A stretch of DNA of 24,820 nt from an uncultured Actinomycetes bacterium (lineage in GTDB: Bacteria; Actinomycetota; Actinomycetes; Nanopelagicales; Nanopelagicaceae): NCBI GenBank assembly GCA_903953805.1, contig CAJBLC010000134.1:1-24820 (forward strand), given 5' to 3'. Below the pieces are notes generated by a model that was not told where the DNA came from, searched no databases, and was given only the letters and a program-made list of their open reading frames with translations. Positions 8,498-16,399 of this stretch are shown piece by piece. The position numbers were made by a program, and so were the translations under genes. Position 1 is the first letter of the stretch, and every line of letters starts with the position of its first letter.

Positions 8498-10327
8498 ATG
8501 GCAGGCCGAATCCGCGATGAAGATGTCGCATATGTTCGCGAGCACAGCCATATCGATGATGTTGTGGGCGACTATGTCCAACTCAAAGGCGCCGGTGGTG
8601 GACAGAAGAAGGGTCTCTGTCCCTTCCATGATGAGAAGTCACCTTCCTTTCACGTAACGCCATCCAAGGGATATTTCCATTGCTTCGGTTGCCAGACCGG
8701 TGGCGATGTCATTGCCTTCTTAATGAAGTTAGAGCACCTCACCTTTACCGAGACCGTGGAGCGGTTAGCTGAACGAATTGGCTACCAACTCACTTATGAC
8801 TCAAGTGGACCTTCAACTCCTGGCATCAATCGCTCTCGCTTAGTTGCCGCCAATGGCGCCGCTGCAAAGTTCTATCAAGAGGAACTTGGTAAACCAGGAC
8901 CGGCCCAAATTGGTCGCGAATTTCTCACAGGTCGTGGCTTTGATAAGACGGCAGCCGAACTCTTTGGCGTCGGATATGCCCCAGATGAATGGGATGCGCT
9001 CTATAAACACCTAAAGGGACTCGGTTATAGCGAAGTTGAACTCAATACTGCAGGCCTCATCAAAGAGGGCTCACGCGGAAATTACATCGATCGATATCGC
9101 AACCGACTCATTTGGCCAGTGAAAGATATATCTGGTGATGTTGTGGGCTTTGGTGCACGCAAATTAGCCGGGGACGATAAAGACCAGGGTCCGAAATACC
9201 TCAACACATCTGAGACACCTATTTATAAGAAGTCACAACTCCTTTATGGCCTTGATATGGCGAAGAAAGAGATCGCTAAGAAGCGCCAAGTTGTGATTGT
9301 TGAGGGCTATACCGATGTCATGGCTGCTCACCTTGCAGGTGTGACCACTGCCGTCGCCACATGTGGCACTGCCTTTGGTGATGACCATATTCGCATTATC
9401 CGACGACTCTTGATGGATGACGATGCCTTTCGCGGTGAAGTGATCTTCACCTTTGATGGCGATGCGGCTGGGCAGAAGGCGGCGCTTCGAGCCTTCGATG
9501 ATGACCAGAAGTTCGTCGCACAAACCTTTGTTGCGGTCGCTGCGAATGGCATGGATCCTTGTGAACTTCGCCAGAGTGGGGGAGATGAAGCGGTGCGTGA
9601 TCTCATCGCGCGACGTGTGCCACTCTTTGAATTCGCGATGAAGTCAGTGATCGCAGAATATGACACGAAGACTCCTGAAGGTCGAGTAAGTGCACTCAAT
9701 CAAGTTGCACCGTTGATTGGCAAGATTAAAGATGCATCGCTGCGCCCAGAATATGTTCGATCTGTTTCTGCATGGCTCGGCATGGAGGTCGATGTTGTAA
9801 CGACCGCTGTGAAGAAGAGCAGCGGCAATCGCTCATCGACACAGGCAGCAGCGCCAGTTCAAAGTTCAATAAACCTCAAAGATCCGATCTTGATGTTGGA
9901 GCGCGAAGTACTCAAGGTGAAGTTGCAAGTTCCAGAGATGGCGTGCTCGTGGGTAGATCTTGAGAGCAGCGCATTCTCATACGCTCCATATGCTCTTCTG
10001 CGGAGTCGTATCGATGAATCAAGCGATCAGAATCTCTCTGATCTACTCGATCGCACTGAAGATCCAGAGCTTCGTTCCTTAATCACAGAACTCACCGTTG
10101 AACCGATTCGTACCGATGGTGAAATCTCTGAGCGATATATCCAATCGATCTTCGCCCGGTTGCGTGAAGTCGCAATCAGTCGAGAGATCGCAGAGATGAA
10201 ATCGAGCCTGCAGCGCCTTAATCCCGTCGAAAATGAGGCCGAGTACACCGAAGCCTTTACCCGGCTTGTCGCCCTGGAAGCCCAGCGCCGAACCCAGAAG
10301 GAGTTGGCGATCGGAGAGGGGCTTTAG
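8498..10327 (+). CDS. dnaG: DNA primase
   Basis: Makes RNA primers for replication, acting with the replicative helicase at the fork. Domains in order: CHC2 zinc-binding domain with Cys41, His44, Cys62, Cys65 (CPFH...FHCFGC); RNA polymerase core with the TOPRIM fold, Glu269 in VIVEGYTDVM and Asp320/Asp322 in FDGDAAGQKA; then a C-terminal helicase-interaction region from about residue 440. Length 609 is normal. The gene sits between dgt and tRNA-Asn. The stop overlaps the proposed promoter of the tRNA. Confidence 0.97.
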   Translation: MAGRIRDEDVAYVREHSHIDDVVGDYVQLKGAGGGQKKGLCPFHDEKSPSFHVTPSKGYFHCFGCQTGGDVIAFLMKLEHLTFTETVERLAERIGYQLTYDSSGPSTPGINRSRLVAANGAAAKFYQEELGKPGPAQIGREFLTGRGFDKTAAELFGVGYAPDEWDALYKHLKGLGYSEVELNTAGLIKEGSRGNYIDRYRNRLIWPVKDISGDVVGFGARKLAGDDKDQGPKYLNTSETPIYKKSQLLYGLDMAKKEIAKKRQVVIVEGYTDVMAAHLAGVTTAVATCGTAFGDDHIRIIRRLLMDDDAFRGEVIFTFDGDAAGQKAALRAFDDDQKFVAQTFVAVAANGMDPCELRQSGGDEAVRDLIARRVPLFEFAMKSVIAEYDTKTPEGRVSALNQVAPLIGKIKDASLRPEYVRSVSAWLGMEVDVVTTAVKKSSGNRSSTQAAAPVQSSINLKDPILMLEREVLKVKLQVPEMACSWVDLESSAFSYAPYALLRSRIDESSDQNLSDLLDRTEDPELRSLITELTVEPIRTDGEISERYIQSIFARLREVAISREIAEMKSSLQRLNPVENEAEYTEAFTRLVALEAQRRTQKELAIGEGL

Positions 10328-10330
10328 TAT
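10304..10330 (+). promoter_or_regulatory. Possible promoter of tRNA-Asn
   Basis: TTGGCG (10304-10309) and TAGTAT (10325-10330) are separated by 15 bases, slightly short, and overlap the end of dnaG. A start about seven bases after TAGTAT would give a short 5' leader ahead of the mature tRNA at 10346. Confidence 0.4.
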
Positions 10331-10345
10331 CATTCCCGTGTTCAA

Positions 10346-10421
10346 TCCCCTGTAGCTCAGTTGGTAGAGCACTCGACTGTTAATCGAGATGTCACAGGAT
10401 CGAGGCCTGTCGGGGGAGCCA
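10346..10421 (+). tRNA. tRNA-Asn (GTT), CCA encoded
   Basis: Complete cloverleaf of 76 bases. Acceptor stem TCCCCTG/CGGGGGA has one T-G pair, discriminator G is as expected for Asn, and CCA is encoded (10419-10421). Anticodon stem CTCGA/TCGAG encloses loop CTGTTAA with anticodon GTT at 10379-10381. The T arm is ACAGG/CCTGT with loop ATCGAGG, so position 54 is A instead of the near-universal T. The other tRNA in the window has the normal TTCGAGC. Confidence 0.96.
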
Positions 10422-10442
10422 GCTTTTCTCAGGTAGATGCGG

Positions 10443-10448
10443 TTAGAT
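10443..10448 (+). promoter_or_regulatory. -10-like TTAGAT before the DoxX-Rieske start
   Basis: TTAGAT lies six bases (ATCGCC) before the ATG at 10455. It departs from TANNNT at position 2, but the overlapping TAGATA ends five bases before the ATG. The local string TAGATATCGCCATG closely resembles TAGAGTGTCGCCATG before galE, which supports 10455 over the upstream ATG at 10437. Confidence 0.4.
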
Positions 10449-10454
10449 ATCGCC

Positions 10455-11342
10455 ATGGCATCAAAGAAGATCGGTCTAGCATCCTGGCGTAATCAGCCTC
10501 TGGGAATCACAATCCTTCGCCTCTGGCTAGGTGGCACCTGGGTTTACGGTGGCTGGGCTAAGGCGAGCGATGGCGCATTCCTCTCAAAGTCCGGACCGAA
10601 CTCTTTCAGTGGTCAGCTCACCAGTTATATCGGCCACTCACCACTCACCTTTGCACTCCGCCACATGCTCGAACATGCGAGCCTCTTCGCCTGGTTCGTC
10701 ATGCTCTCTGAGTTCGCGATCGGCATCGCAGTTCTGACGGGCGTTGCGATGGAGTTGGCAATTATTGGTGGCTTCTCTGTCTCAATCATCTTGTGGCTCT
10801 CGGTGACGTATCACGTTCACCCATACTTCTTAGGTAGCGATCTCGCCTTTGCAGCATCATGGCTCGCACTCTTCTTCTTGTGGCGCGCTCATGCTCGCTC
10901 TGGATCGCGCGGACGTTCATCTCTGATTGGTGATGTCATTCCAAATCTTCGAGATCGCCGTGAAGTCGTTGGCATGATGGGTGTTGCAGCTGGCGCAGTC
11001 ATCGCCTCACTCGCTGGCGGATCATTCCGTCCGAAGCAGAAGGCGGGCGCTGCCATCGTCAAGCTTGCAGATTTCCCGGTCGGCTCGACTATGCCATTTA
11101 CTGCAAATGATGGAAACCCGGCAATCCTCTTCCGCACAAAGGCCGGCGTCTTTGCCTATAGCGCGCTCTGTACCCATCAAGGATGCACCGTTGCTTATGA
11201 TGCGCTCTCTCATTCGATGAACTGCCCATGCCATGGTGCAAAGTTCGATGCGACTTCGGGTGCTGTACTCGCTGGCCCAGCGCCAATTCCGCTTCCAAAG
11301 ATCAATGTGCAGATCTCTGGCGCTAACGTTGTCCAAATTTAA
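10455..11342 (+). CDS. DoxX-like membrane domain fused to a Rieske [2Fe-2S] domain
   Basis: A 295-residue fusion. Residues 1 to about 145 form a four-helix DoxX/DoxD-like membrane domain (ILRLWLGGTWVYGGWAK; His-rich TYHVHPYF). Next comes a segment with Arg-Arg ahead of a short hydrophobic helix (DRREVVGMMGVAAGAVIASLAGG), which looks like an internal twin-arginine signal. The rest is a Rieske domain with ligands Cys239/His241 (CTHQGC) and Cys257/His260 (CPCHGAKF) and the extra cysteine pair Cys244/Cys259. The Rieske part should therefore lie outside the membrane and may exchange electrons with quinol or a periplasm-side partner. DoxX relatives include the thiosulfate:quinone oxidoreductase small subunit, but the substrate here is unknown. 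An upstream ATG at 10437 would add six residues; it has AGG nearby and cannot be excluded. Confidence 0.85.
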   Translation: MASKKIGLASWRNQPLGITILRLWLGGTWVYGGWAKASDGAFLSKSGPNSFSGQLTSYIGHSPLTFALRHMLEHASLFAWFVMLSEFAIGIAVLTGVAMELAIIGGFSVSIILWLSVTYHVHPYFLGSDLAFAASWLALFFLWRAHARSGSRGRSSLIGDVIPNLRDRREVVGMMGVAAGAVIASLAGGSFRPKQKAGAAIVKLADFPVGSTMPFTANDGNPAILFRTKAGVFAYSALCTHQGCTVAYDALSHSMNCPCHGAKFDATSGAVLAGPAPIPLPKINVQISGANVVQI

Positions 11343-11370
11343 CTGTAACTTTCACGTAATCTCGATCAGG

Positions 11371-11376
11371 TAGGTT
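11371..11376 (+). promoter_or_regulatory. -10 box TAGGTT of ACT gene, leaderless layout
   Basis: TAGGTT, then six bases (TCTCCC), then the ATG at 11383, within a 40-base gap after the DoxX-Rieske gene. There is no Shine-Dalgarno in the six bases before the start. Confidence 0.55.
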
Positions 11377-11382
11377 TCTCCC

Positions 11383-11619
11383 ATGGCTCAATTCAAACTC
11401 GAGATCTCACTCCCAGACCGTCCAGGTTCACTTGGCGCAGTTGCATCAGCTATTGGCTTTGCCGGTGGCGATATTCGAGGACTACAAGTTCTCAAAAATG
11501 AAGCGGGTCGCGGCTATGACGAGATTGTTGTTGCCATTCCTGGTTCAGATACGACAGATCTGCTCAGCGTTCTTAATCAGATCGGCGGAGTAGAAGTACT
11601 CTCAGTTAAACCGCTGTAA
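11383..11619 (+). CDS. Small single ACT-domain protein
   Basis: 78 residues that are essentially one ACT domain: LEISLPDRPGSLGAVASAIG is the typical first strand and helix (PDRPG loop that binds amino-acid ligands), and the chain ends with VEVLSVKPL. Stand-alone ACT proteins are usually amino-acid sensing or regulatory partners; no partner enzyme is adjacent. Its last 14 bases overlap the 3' end of galE on the other strand. Confidence 0.8.
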   Translation: MAQFKLEISLPDRPGSLGAVASAIGFAGGDIRGLQVLKNEAGRGYDEIVVAIPGSDTTDLLSVLNQIGGVEVLSVKPL

Positions 11620-12568
11620 GGCTCTGATACGCGTCAGAGATCATCGATTCAAGATCTCGCGTTGGCTCCCAACCGAGCATCGACTTTGCCTTCTCAATAC
11701 TTGCAATTAAAACCGCAGGGTCGCCAGCTCTTCGATCAACTTCAACTGCTGGAATCTCATAACCCACTACCTTGCTTGAAGTAGTTACGACTTCTCGTAC
11801 CGAGTAACCGCCACCGCTTCCAAGATTGATGATCTCGTGAGCACCTGCCTTGAGCGCATCAAGTGCGCGAAGATGAGCATCAGCCAGATCAACAACGTGG
11901 ACATAATCTCGGATACAGGTTCCATCCTTTGTATCCCAATCTGTTCCAAAGATTTTTAATGGCTTATCTGCAGTTGCCTTGAGGACGTTAGGAATGAGAT
12001 GGGTCTCGGGGTTGTGGCGTTCAGTTAACCAACCAGAATCGATCTTCATCGCACCGGCGACATTGAAGTAGCGCAGACTAATCGCTGCAAAGTTCTCTTC
12101 AGCGCAGAGGTCAGTGAGTAAATTATCGACGGCAAGTTTCGTCTCGCCATATGGGTTAGTTGGGTGAGCTTTGTGGGTCTCGAGAATGGGCTGAACCTTT
12201 GAATCGCCATACGTCGCAGCTGATGATGAGACAACGATGCGAGAAATTCCTGCACCATCCATCTCATCGAAGAGGACTTGGCTTCCACCAATATTGTTAT
12301 TGCGATAGAGATCTGGTTTCTCAACTGATTCACCGACGAGTGATTTTGCCGCAAAGTGAATAACTGCATCGCAACCAGCGAGCGCCTTACGCACGACATC
12401 GCCATCGAGGATCGAACCTTGATAGAAGGTTGCCCCTGCCGGAACCGAGTCGGCATGGCCTGTGCTGCAATCATCTAAGACGGTGACCTCAAAGCCACGC
12501 TGCAGAAGGAGGGCGACCGTTGTGCCACCGATATATCCAGCACCGCCAGTGACAAGAACTCTGCTCAT
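11606..12568 (-). CDS. galE: UDP-glucose 4-epimerase
   Basis: Interconverts UDP-glucose and UDP-galactose with bound NAD, feeding galactose use and envelope glycan synthesis. It is an extended short-chain dehydrogenase: NAD motif GGAGYIGG (8-15), catalytic SSSAATYG region (114-121), and Tyr140-x3-Lys144 (YGETK). RYFNVAGA and the C-terminal GAHEIINLGSGGGYSVREV are GalE signatures. Length 320 is slightly short but complete. The TAGAGT box directly before the ATG suggests an own promoter although the muramidase gene ends only 22 bases upstream. Confidence 0.93.
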   Translation of the reverse strand: MSRVLVTGGAGYIGGTTVALLLQRGFEVTVLDDCSTGHADSVPAGATFYQGSILDGDVVRKALAGCDAVIHFAAKSLVGESVEKPDLYRNNNIGGSQVLFDEMDGAGISRIVVSSSAATYGDSKVQPILETHKAHPTNPYGETKLAVDNLLTDLCAEENFAAISLRYFNVAGAMKIDSGWLTERHNPETHLIPNVLKATADKPLKIFGTDWDTKDGTCIRDYVHVVDLADAHLRALDALKAGAHEIINLGSGGGYSVREVVTTSSKVVGYEIPAVEVDRRAGDPAVLIASIEKAKSMLGWEPTRDLESMISDAYQSLTAV

Positions 12569-12574
12569 GGCGAC

Positions 12575-12580
12575 ACTCTA
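12575..12580 (-). promoter_or_regulatory. -10 box TAGAGT of galE, leaderless layout
   Basis: Minus-strand TAGAGT, six bases GTCGCC, then ATG at 12568. It is squeezed into the 22-base space after the GH25 stop codon, with no Shine-Dalgarno present. Same hexamer and spacing as katG and the copper monooxygenase. Confidence 0.6.
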
Positions 12581-12590
12581 CTTGAGAGCG

Positions 12591-13886
12591 TTAATTTCTT
12601 ATCTGACCTGCGCATGTATCGACTGCTGGTGCCTTCGTCTTGGTTGGGGCCGGAGACGCAGTAGGAGATGGCGGAGGAGTTCCTTGAGTAACTTGGAATT
12701 GAACCGGGAAGGTATTACCTGCATGCGTCCCCGATGGATCTGAGTACTGAAGGATCCCAAGGTAATTTCCGGCGACGAGTCCGTTGACAGTGACAGTCCA
12801 TCTTCCGGTTGCGGCACGAACAGAGGTTTGAGTGCCAATCGTTAGTGAGTCATCAAGAGATTTGAATCGGACGGTGCCGGTAACAACCGGAGTTCCATCA
12901 GGTCGTAGCACATCGATCGTGGCGATAAAGGGTTCATTGGTTGATTGCGAACTCTGGCTCACAAGTTGCATGGTTGTGGGCTCATTCTGCGGAAGTGAAT
13001 CAGCTGGTTCGGGAGTCCATGTTCCACGAATGAGAGCAAGGAACTTTGATGTGGTGCCAGCGAAGACATTGAGATCAACGCGAGTACCGGGCACTCCATA
13101 TTTTCCTGCGATTCCACATGATGTGTACTGCCAGAACTGCCATTGCGCGGTGCAATTGGCATTGCTCCAGGGATGAGCGAAACATCCAACGCCCTTCGCA
13201 TTCGGTTGAGATGTTGTGAGCGCCGGGTCGAGTGAGTAACGGGCCATCCAGAGTGGATACTGGCGGAGTGCAGGATCACCGACCATCGCCGATTCTAAAA
13301 ATTGGGGATAGGAGTAGAAGATCGGTTTTCTTCCGGTCTTCTCTGTGACAGTTTGCAACCAGGTCTTCGCCCAGAGAGTTACATTTGTCCGAGCCATATA
13401 TTTGAGACAGGTGCCACGACCATCGGTGCGCTGACAATTATTTTCCAGATCGAGTGCAACTGGCAGATCTCTGCGGTTATATCCGCCCATCTGACCGATT
13501 CGCCAGACAACCTTTTGAGCTTGTGCTTGTGCATCTTTAATAATGAAAGCGGTATCAGCGCTGTCAGGTAAGTAGGCGTAGTAATAGAAGCCGGTATAGA
13601 GCAACGCTCGTTGTGCTGCCTTGCGATCAGGGATCAAAAATTTGAGTGCCATTTCATCGGCGGCAGTCTGCGCATCAGCGCCCTTGATCATCACAAAGCG
13701 AATGCCAGCTGAGTACATCTGCGTGAAATCGATCGGAGCATCTTTTGGATGCTGCCAGTGGCTGATATCTATACCAGCGATGCGCGCTCCTGGTCCTGCT
13801 TGAACAATCTTCGCCGGGGCCACAGCCCATGTTGCATCAGCAAGAAGTGATACCGATAAGAGAAGAGCAAGAAGAGTGCGTTTCAC
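12591..13886 (-). CDS. Secreted GH25 muramidase (lysozyme) with Ig-like domain
   Basis: 431 residues. A signal peptide (about 1-22, cleavage near TWA-VAP) precedes a glycoside hydrolase family 25 catalytic domain (about 35-285) that cleaves the MurNAc-GlcNAc bond of peptidoglycan. Visible signatures are GIDISHWQ (38-45), the catalytic acidic pair Asp146-x-Glu148 in VALDLENN, and WQFWQYTSCG followed by RVDLNVF. After that comes a beta-rich Ig-like module (about 300-400), then a Pro/Thr linker and a short Cys-containing tail. Starts with GTG that overlaps the stop of the small gene upstream (GTGA), so the two are translationally coupled. Possible roles are wall remodelling or attack on other bacteria; sequence alone does not decide. 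Confidence 0.9.
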   Translation of the reverse strand: MKRTLLALLLSVSLLADATWAVAPAKIVQAGPGARIAGIDISHWQHPKDAPIDFTQMYSAGIRFVMIKGADAQTAADEMALKFLIPDRKAAQRALLYTGFYYYAYLPDSADTAFIIKDAQAQAQKVVWRIGQMGGYNRRDLPVALDLENNCQRTDGRGTCLKYMARTNVTLWAKTWLQTVTEKTGRKPIFYSYPQFLESAMVGDPALRQYPLWMARYSLDPALTTSQPNAKGVGCFAHPWSNANCTAQWQFWQYTSCGIAGKYGVPGTRVDLNVFAGTTSKFLALIRGTWTPEPADSLPQNEPTTMQLVSQSSQSTNEPFIATIDVLRPDGTPVVTGTVRFKSLDDSLTIGTQTSVRAATGRWTVTVNGLVAGNYLGILQYSDPSGTHAGNTFPVQFQVTQGTPPPSPTASPAPTKTKAPAVDTCAGQIRN

Positions 13887-14161
13887 TCTTCGATGACCTC
13901 AACATCGATTCCATAGACCTGATGAATCGCATCGGTAAGGAGGGCGAGATATTTAGGATTGCGAGCTGCGCGGAAATTATGTTCCCCACCCAACTTTGTG
14001 ACATCGGCAAAGCTGATGAGGAGCCGGTTTCCATCGAGTGAGACGAGCCGGGCATCGAAGAAGGCGAGCCAGGCGATTCGATCGGCATCTAAAAGGAGAT
14101 CGAGGACGCGATTCCACTCAGATTTGATGGAGTCCAACGAGATCTCACCGCGATTGCTCAT
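13883..14161 (-). CDS. Small protein resembling the actinobacterial DnaX (gamma/tau) C-terminal domain
   Basis: Predicted 92 residues from ATG 14161. The pattern SEWNRVLDLLLDADRIAW, then a short ARLVSLDGNRLLISF hairpin, a helix with FRAARNPKYLALLTDAIHQV and a final GIDVEV strand resembles the domain at the end of actinobacterial DnaX, which has WPxVL, LDG and FxxxxxxxxLxxAL in the same order. No ATPase part is present. This is recognition by eye, so the relationship is inference. A longer in-frame reading exists up to 14332, but it would overlap katG and has no conserved character. The gene ends in the GTGA overlap with the muramidase gene. Confidence 0.6.
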   Translation of the reverse strand: MSNRGEISLDSIKSEWNRVLDLLLDADRIAWLAFFDARLVSLDGNRLLISFADVTKLGGEHNFRAARNPKYLALLTDAIHQVYGIDVEVIEE

Positions 14162-14168
14162 GGTTAGA

Positions 14169-14174
14169 AGGATA
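14169..14174 (-). promoter_or_regulatory. -10-like TATCCT before the DnaX-tail-like gene
   Basis: Minus-strand TATCCT, then seven bases, then ATG 14161; one base longer than the usual spacing here. The same hexamer precedes the M23 gene. No Shine-Dalgarno is seen, which fits leaderless expression and supports the short start. Confidence 0.4.
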
Positions 14175-14210
14175 AGGCAGGCTCGCGATGAAGTCGGGTT
14201 CAATTCTCGA

Positions 14211-14216
14211 TAGAGT
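14211..14216 (+). promoter_or_regulatory. -10 box TAGAGT of katG, leaderless layout
   Basis: TAGAGT, six bases CGTCGC, then ATG 14223. It lies at the outer edge of a 61-base divergent region. I see no obvious FurA- or OxyR-type operator, though the space is small. Confidence 0.6.
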
Positions 14217-14222
14217 CGTCGC

Positions 14223-16376
14223 ATGGATAACGAAGCAAAGTGCCCCTTCCCAGGCGTTAACGCCACCCACGAACAGATCTCCAACCAAGATTGGTGGCCA
14301 AACCAGCTCAATCTGAAGGTGCTCCAATACAACTCACCTCTCGCCGATCCAATGGATCCAGATTTTGATTATGCGAAGGAGTTCGAGAGCCTCAACTTCA
14401 AGGCGCTGAAGAAGGATCTCAACGGTTTAATGACAGATTCCCAAGAGTGGTGGCCAGCAGATTATGGACATTACGGTCCGTTCTTTATTCGCATGGCTTG
14501 GCATAGCGCGGGCACGTATCGCACCTTCGATGGTCGTGGTGGTGGTGGCGCAGGAATGCAGCGCTTCGCTCCGCTTAATAGCTGGCCTGATAATGGCAAT
14601 CTCGATAAGGCCCGTCGTCTTCTCTGGCCAATCAAGCAGAAGTATGGAAAGAAGATCTCATGGGCTGATCTCATGATCCTTGCGGGCAATGTCGCGCTTG
14701 AGTCGATGGGATTCAAGACCTTTGGTTTCGGTGGCGGTCGCGCAGATGTGTGGGAGCCAGATGAGACCTATTGGGGCAAGGAGAATGAGTGGCTTTCTAA
14801 CAATCGTTACAGCGGCGATCGCGAATTAGAGAATCCTCTCGCAGCTGTTCAGATGGGATTGATCTACGTCAATCCTGAAGGCCCAGATGGAAATCCAGAT
14901 CCACTTCTCTCTGCTCGCGATATTCGCGAAACTTTTGCGCGCATGGCGATGAATGATGAAGAGACTGTTGCACTTGTTGCGGGAGGTCACACATTCGGTA
15001 AGGCGCATGGCGCTGCTGATCCATCAAAGTATGTCGGTGCTGAACCAGAAGGCGCGGCAATCGAAGAGATGGGCCTCGGCTGGAAGAACTCATATGGCAC
15101 AGGTAAGGGGGGCGACACTATTACCAGTGGTCTTGAAGGCGCATGGAATGCAACGCCAACAAAGTGGGATATGTCGTATCTCAAGACGCTCTTCGCATAT
15201 GAATGGGAGCAGACCACGAGCCCAGCAGGTGCAAAGCAATGGATTCCAGTTGGGGGAGCAGGTTCAAACACTGTTCCAGATGCTCATGATTCAAAGAAGT
15301 CACATCCACCAGTGATGCAGACAACTGATCTCGCGCTTCGCACAGATCCCGCTTATGAAAAGATCTCACGCGATTTCCTTGCGAACCCAGATAAGTTCGC
15401 TGATGCCTTTGCTCGTGCCTGGTTCAAGTTAACGCATCGCGATATGGGTCCAGCAGTTCGCTATCTCGGCAAGGATGTCCCATCAGAAGTTCTTATTTGG
15501 CAGGATCCACTTCCTGCAGCACCAAAGCAGGTCATTGGCTCTAAGACCATCGAATCGATCAAGTCAGAGATTCTCAAGTCAGGGCTAACCATTGCCCAGC
15601 TTGTAAATACTGCTTGGGCATCGGCTGCAACATTCCGCGGTAGCGATAAGCGTGGTGGTGCAAATGGCGCACGTATTCGCCTTGAGCCACAGCGCAGTTG
15701 GGAAGCTAACAATCCGAAGGAACTCGCAAAGGTTCTCAAGGTTCTTGAGGGAGTTCAGAAGAAGGTCAACAAGAAGAACTCACGCGAGATCTCACTTGCC
15801 GACCTCATTGTTCTCGGAGGCGTTGCCGCAATCGAAAAGGCCGCGAAGCAAGCAGGCGTCGCGACAAAGGTGCCATTCACTCCTGGTCGTACTGATGCAA
15901 CTCAGGCGCAGACCGATGTGGTCTCCTTTGCAGTTCTTGAGCCAACACATGATGGCTTCCGCAACTACCTCAATAAGGCTCACACCCTTCCTGCGGAGCA
16001 ACTCCTCTTGGATCGTGCATCGTTGCTGACGCTGACGGCACCTGAGATGACAGTGCTCGTTGGTGGCCTTCGTGTTCTCAATGGTTCATTCACCAAGAAG
16101 GCAGGAGTACTCACCAACGATTACTTCAAGATTATTCTTGATATTCGTTATGCGTGGGCGCCACAGGGTGGAACTGATCACTTTGAAGCACATGATCGCA
16201 AGACCGGAAAGGTCACATGGAGCGGAACTCGCGTCGACTTACTCTTTGGATCACACTCCCAACTTCGTGCGATCTCAGAAGTCTATGCAAGTGATGATGC
16301 GCAGAAGAAGTTCGTGAAGGACTTCGTCGCCGCTTGGACAAAGGTGATGGAGCTCGATCGCTTCGATCTCCAGTAA
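14223..16376 (+). CDS. katG: Bifunctional catalase-peroxidase
   Basis: Haem enzyme that destroys hydrogen peroxide and also acts as a peroxidase. The 717-residue length is normal, with two homologous halves. In the active N-terminal half: distal Arg90, Trp93 and His94 (IRMAWHSAGTYR), proximal haem ligand His256 (GGHTFGKAHGA), and Tyr215 and Met241, which with Trp93 form the cross-linked Met-Tyr-Trp adduct needed for catalase activity. The C-terminal half (about 420 on) lacks haem ligands as usual. Cytoplasmic. It has its own promoter and no associated furA upstream, unlike mycobacteria. In sunlit water it would protect against photochemically formed peroxide; that ecology is inference. Confidence 0.98.
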   Translation: MDNEAKCPFPGVNATHEQISNQDWWPNQLNLKVLQYNSPLADPMDPDFDYAKEFESLNFKALKKDLNGLMTDSQEWWPADYGHYGPFFIRMAWHSAGTYRTFDGRGGGGAGMQRFAPLNSWPDNGNLDKARRLLWPIKQKYGKKISWADLMILAGNVALESMGFKTFGFGGGRADVWEPDETYWGKENEWLSNNRYSGDRELENPLAAVQMGLIYVNPEGPDGNPDPLLSARDIRETFARMAMNDEETVALVAGGHTFGKAHGAADPSKYVGAEPEGAAIEEMGLGWKNSYGTGKGGDTITSGLEGAWNATPTKWDMSYLKTLFAYEWEQTTSPAGAKQWIPVGGAGSNTVPDAHDSKKSHPPVMQTTDLALRTDPAYEKISRDFLANPDKFADAFARAWFKLTHRDMGPAVRYLGKDVPSEVLIWQDPLPAAPKQVIGSKTIESIKSEILKSGLTIAQLVNTAWASAATFRGSDKRGGANGARIRLEPQRSWEANNPKELAKVLKVLEGVQKKVNKKNSREISLADLIVLGGVAAIEKAAKQAGVATKVPFTPGRTDATQAQTDVVSFAVLEPTHDGFRNYLNKAHTLPAEQLLLDRASLLTLTAPEMTVLVGGLRVLNGSFTKKAGVLTNDYFKIILDIRYAWAPQGGTDHFEAHDRKTGKVTWSGTRVDLLFGSHSQLRAISEVYASDDAQKKFVKDFVAAWTKVMELDRFDLQ

Positions 16377-16399
16377 TTTCTAAAGGTTAATTAGAAGCC

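Noticed and set aside
14162..14332. N-terminal extension of the DnaX-tail-like gene into katG
   Set aside because: It would overlap katG head-on and cover its promoter; the extra residues show no conserved features.
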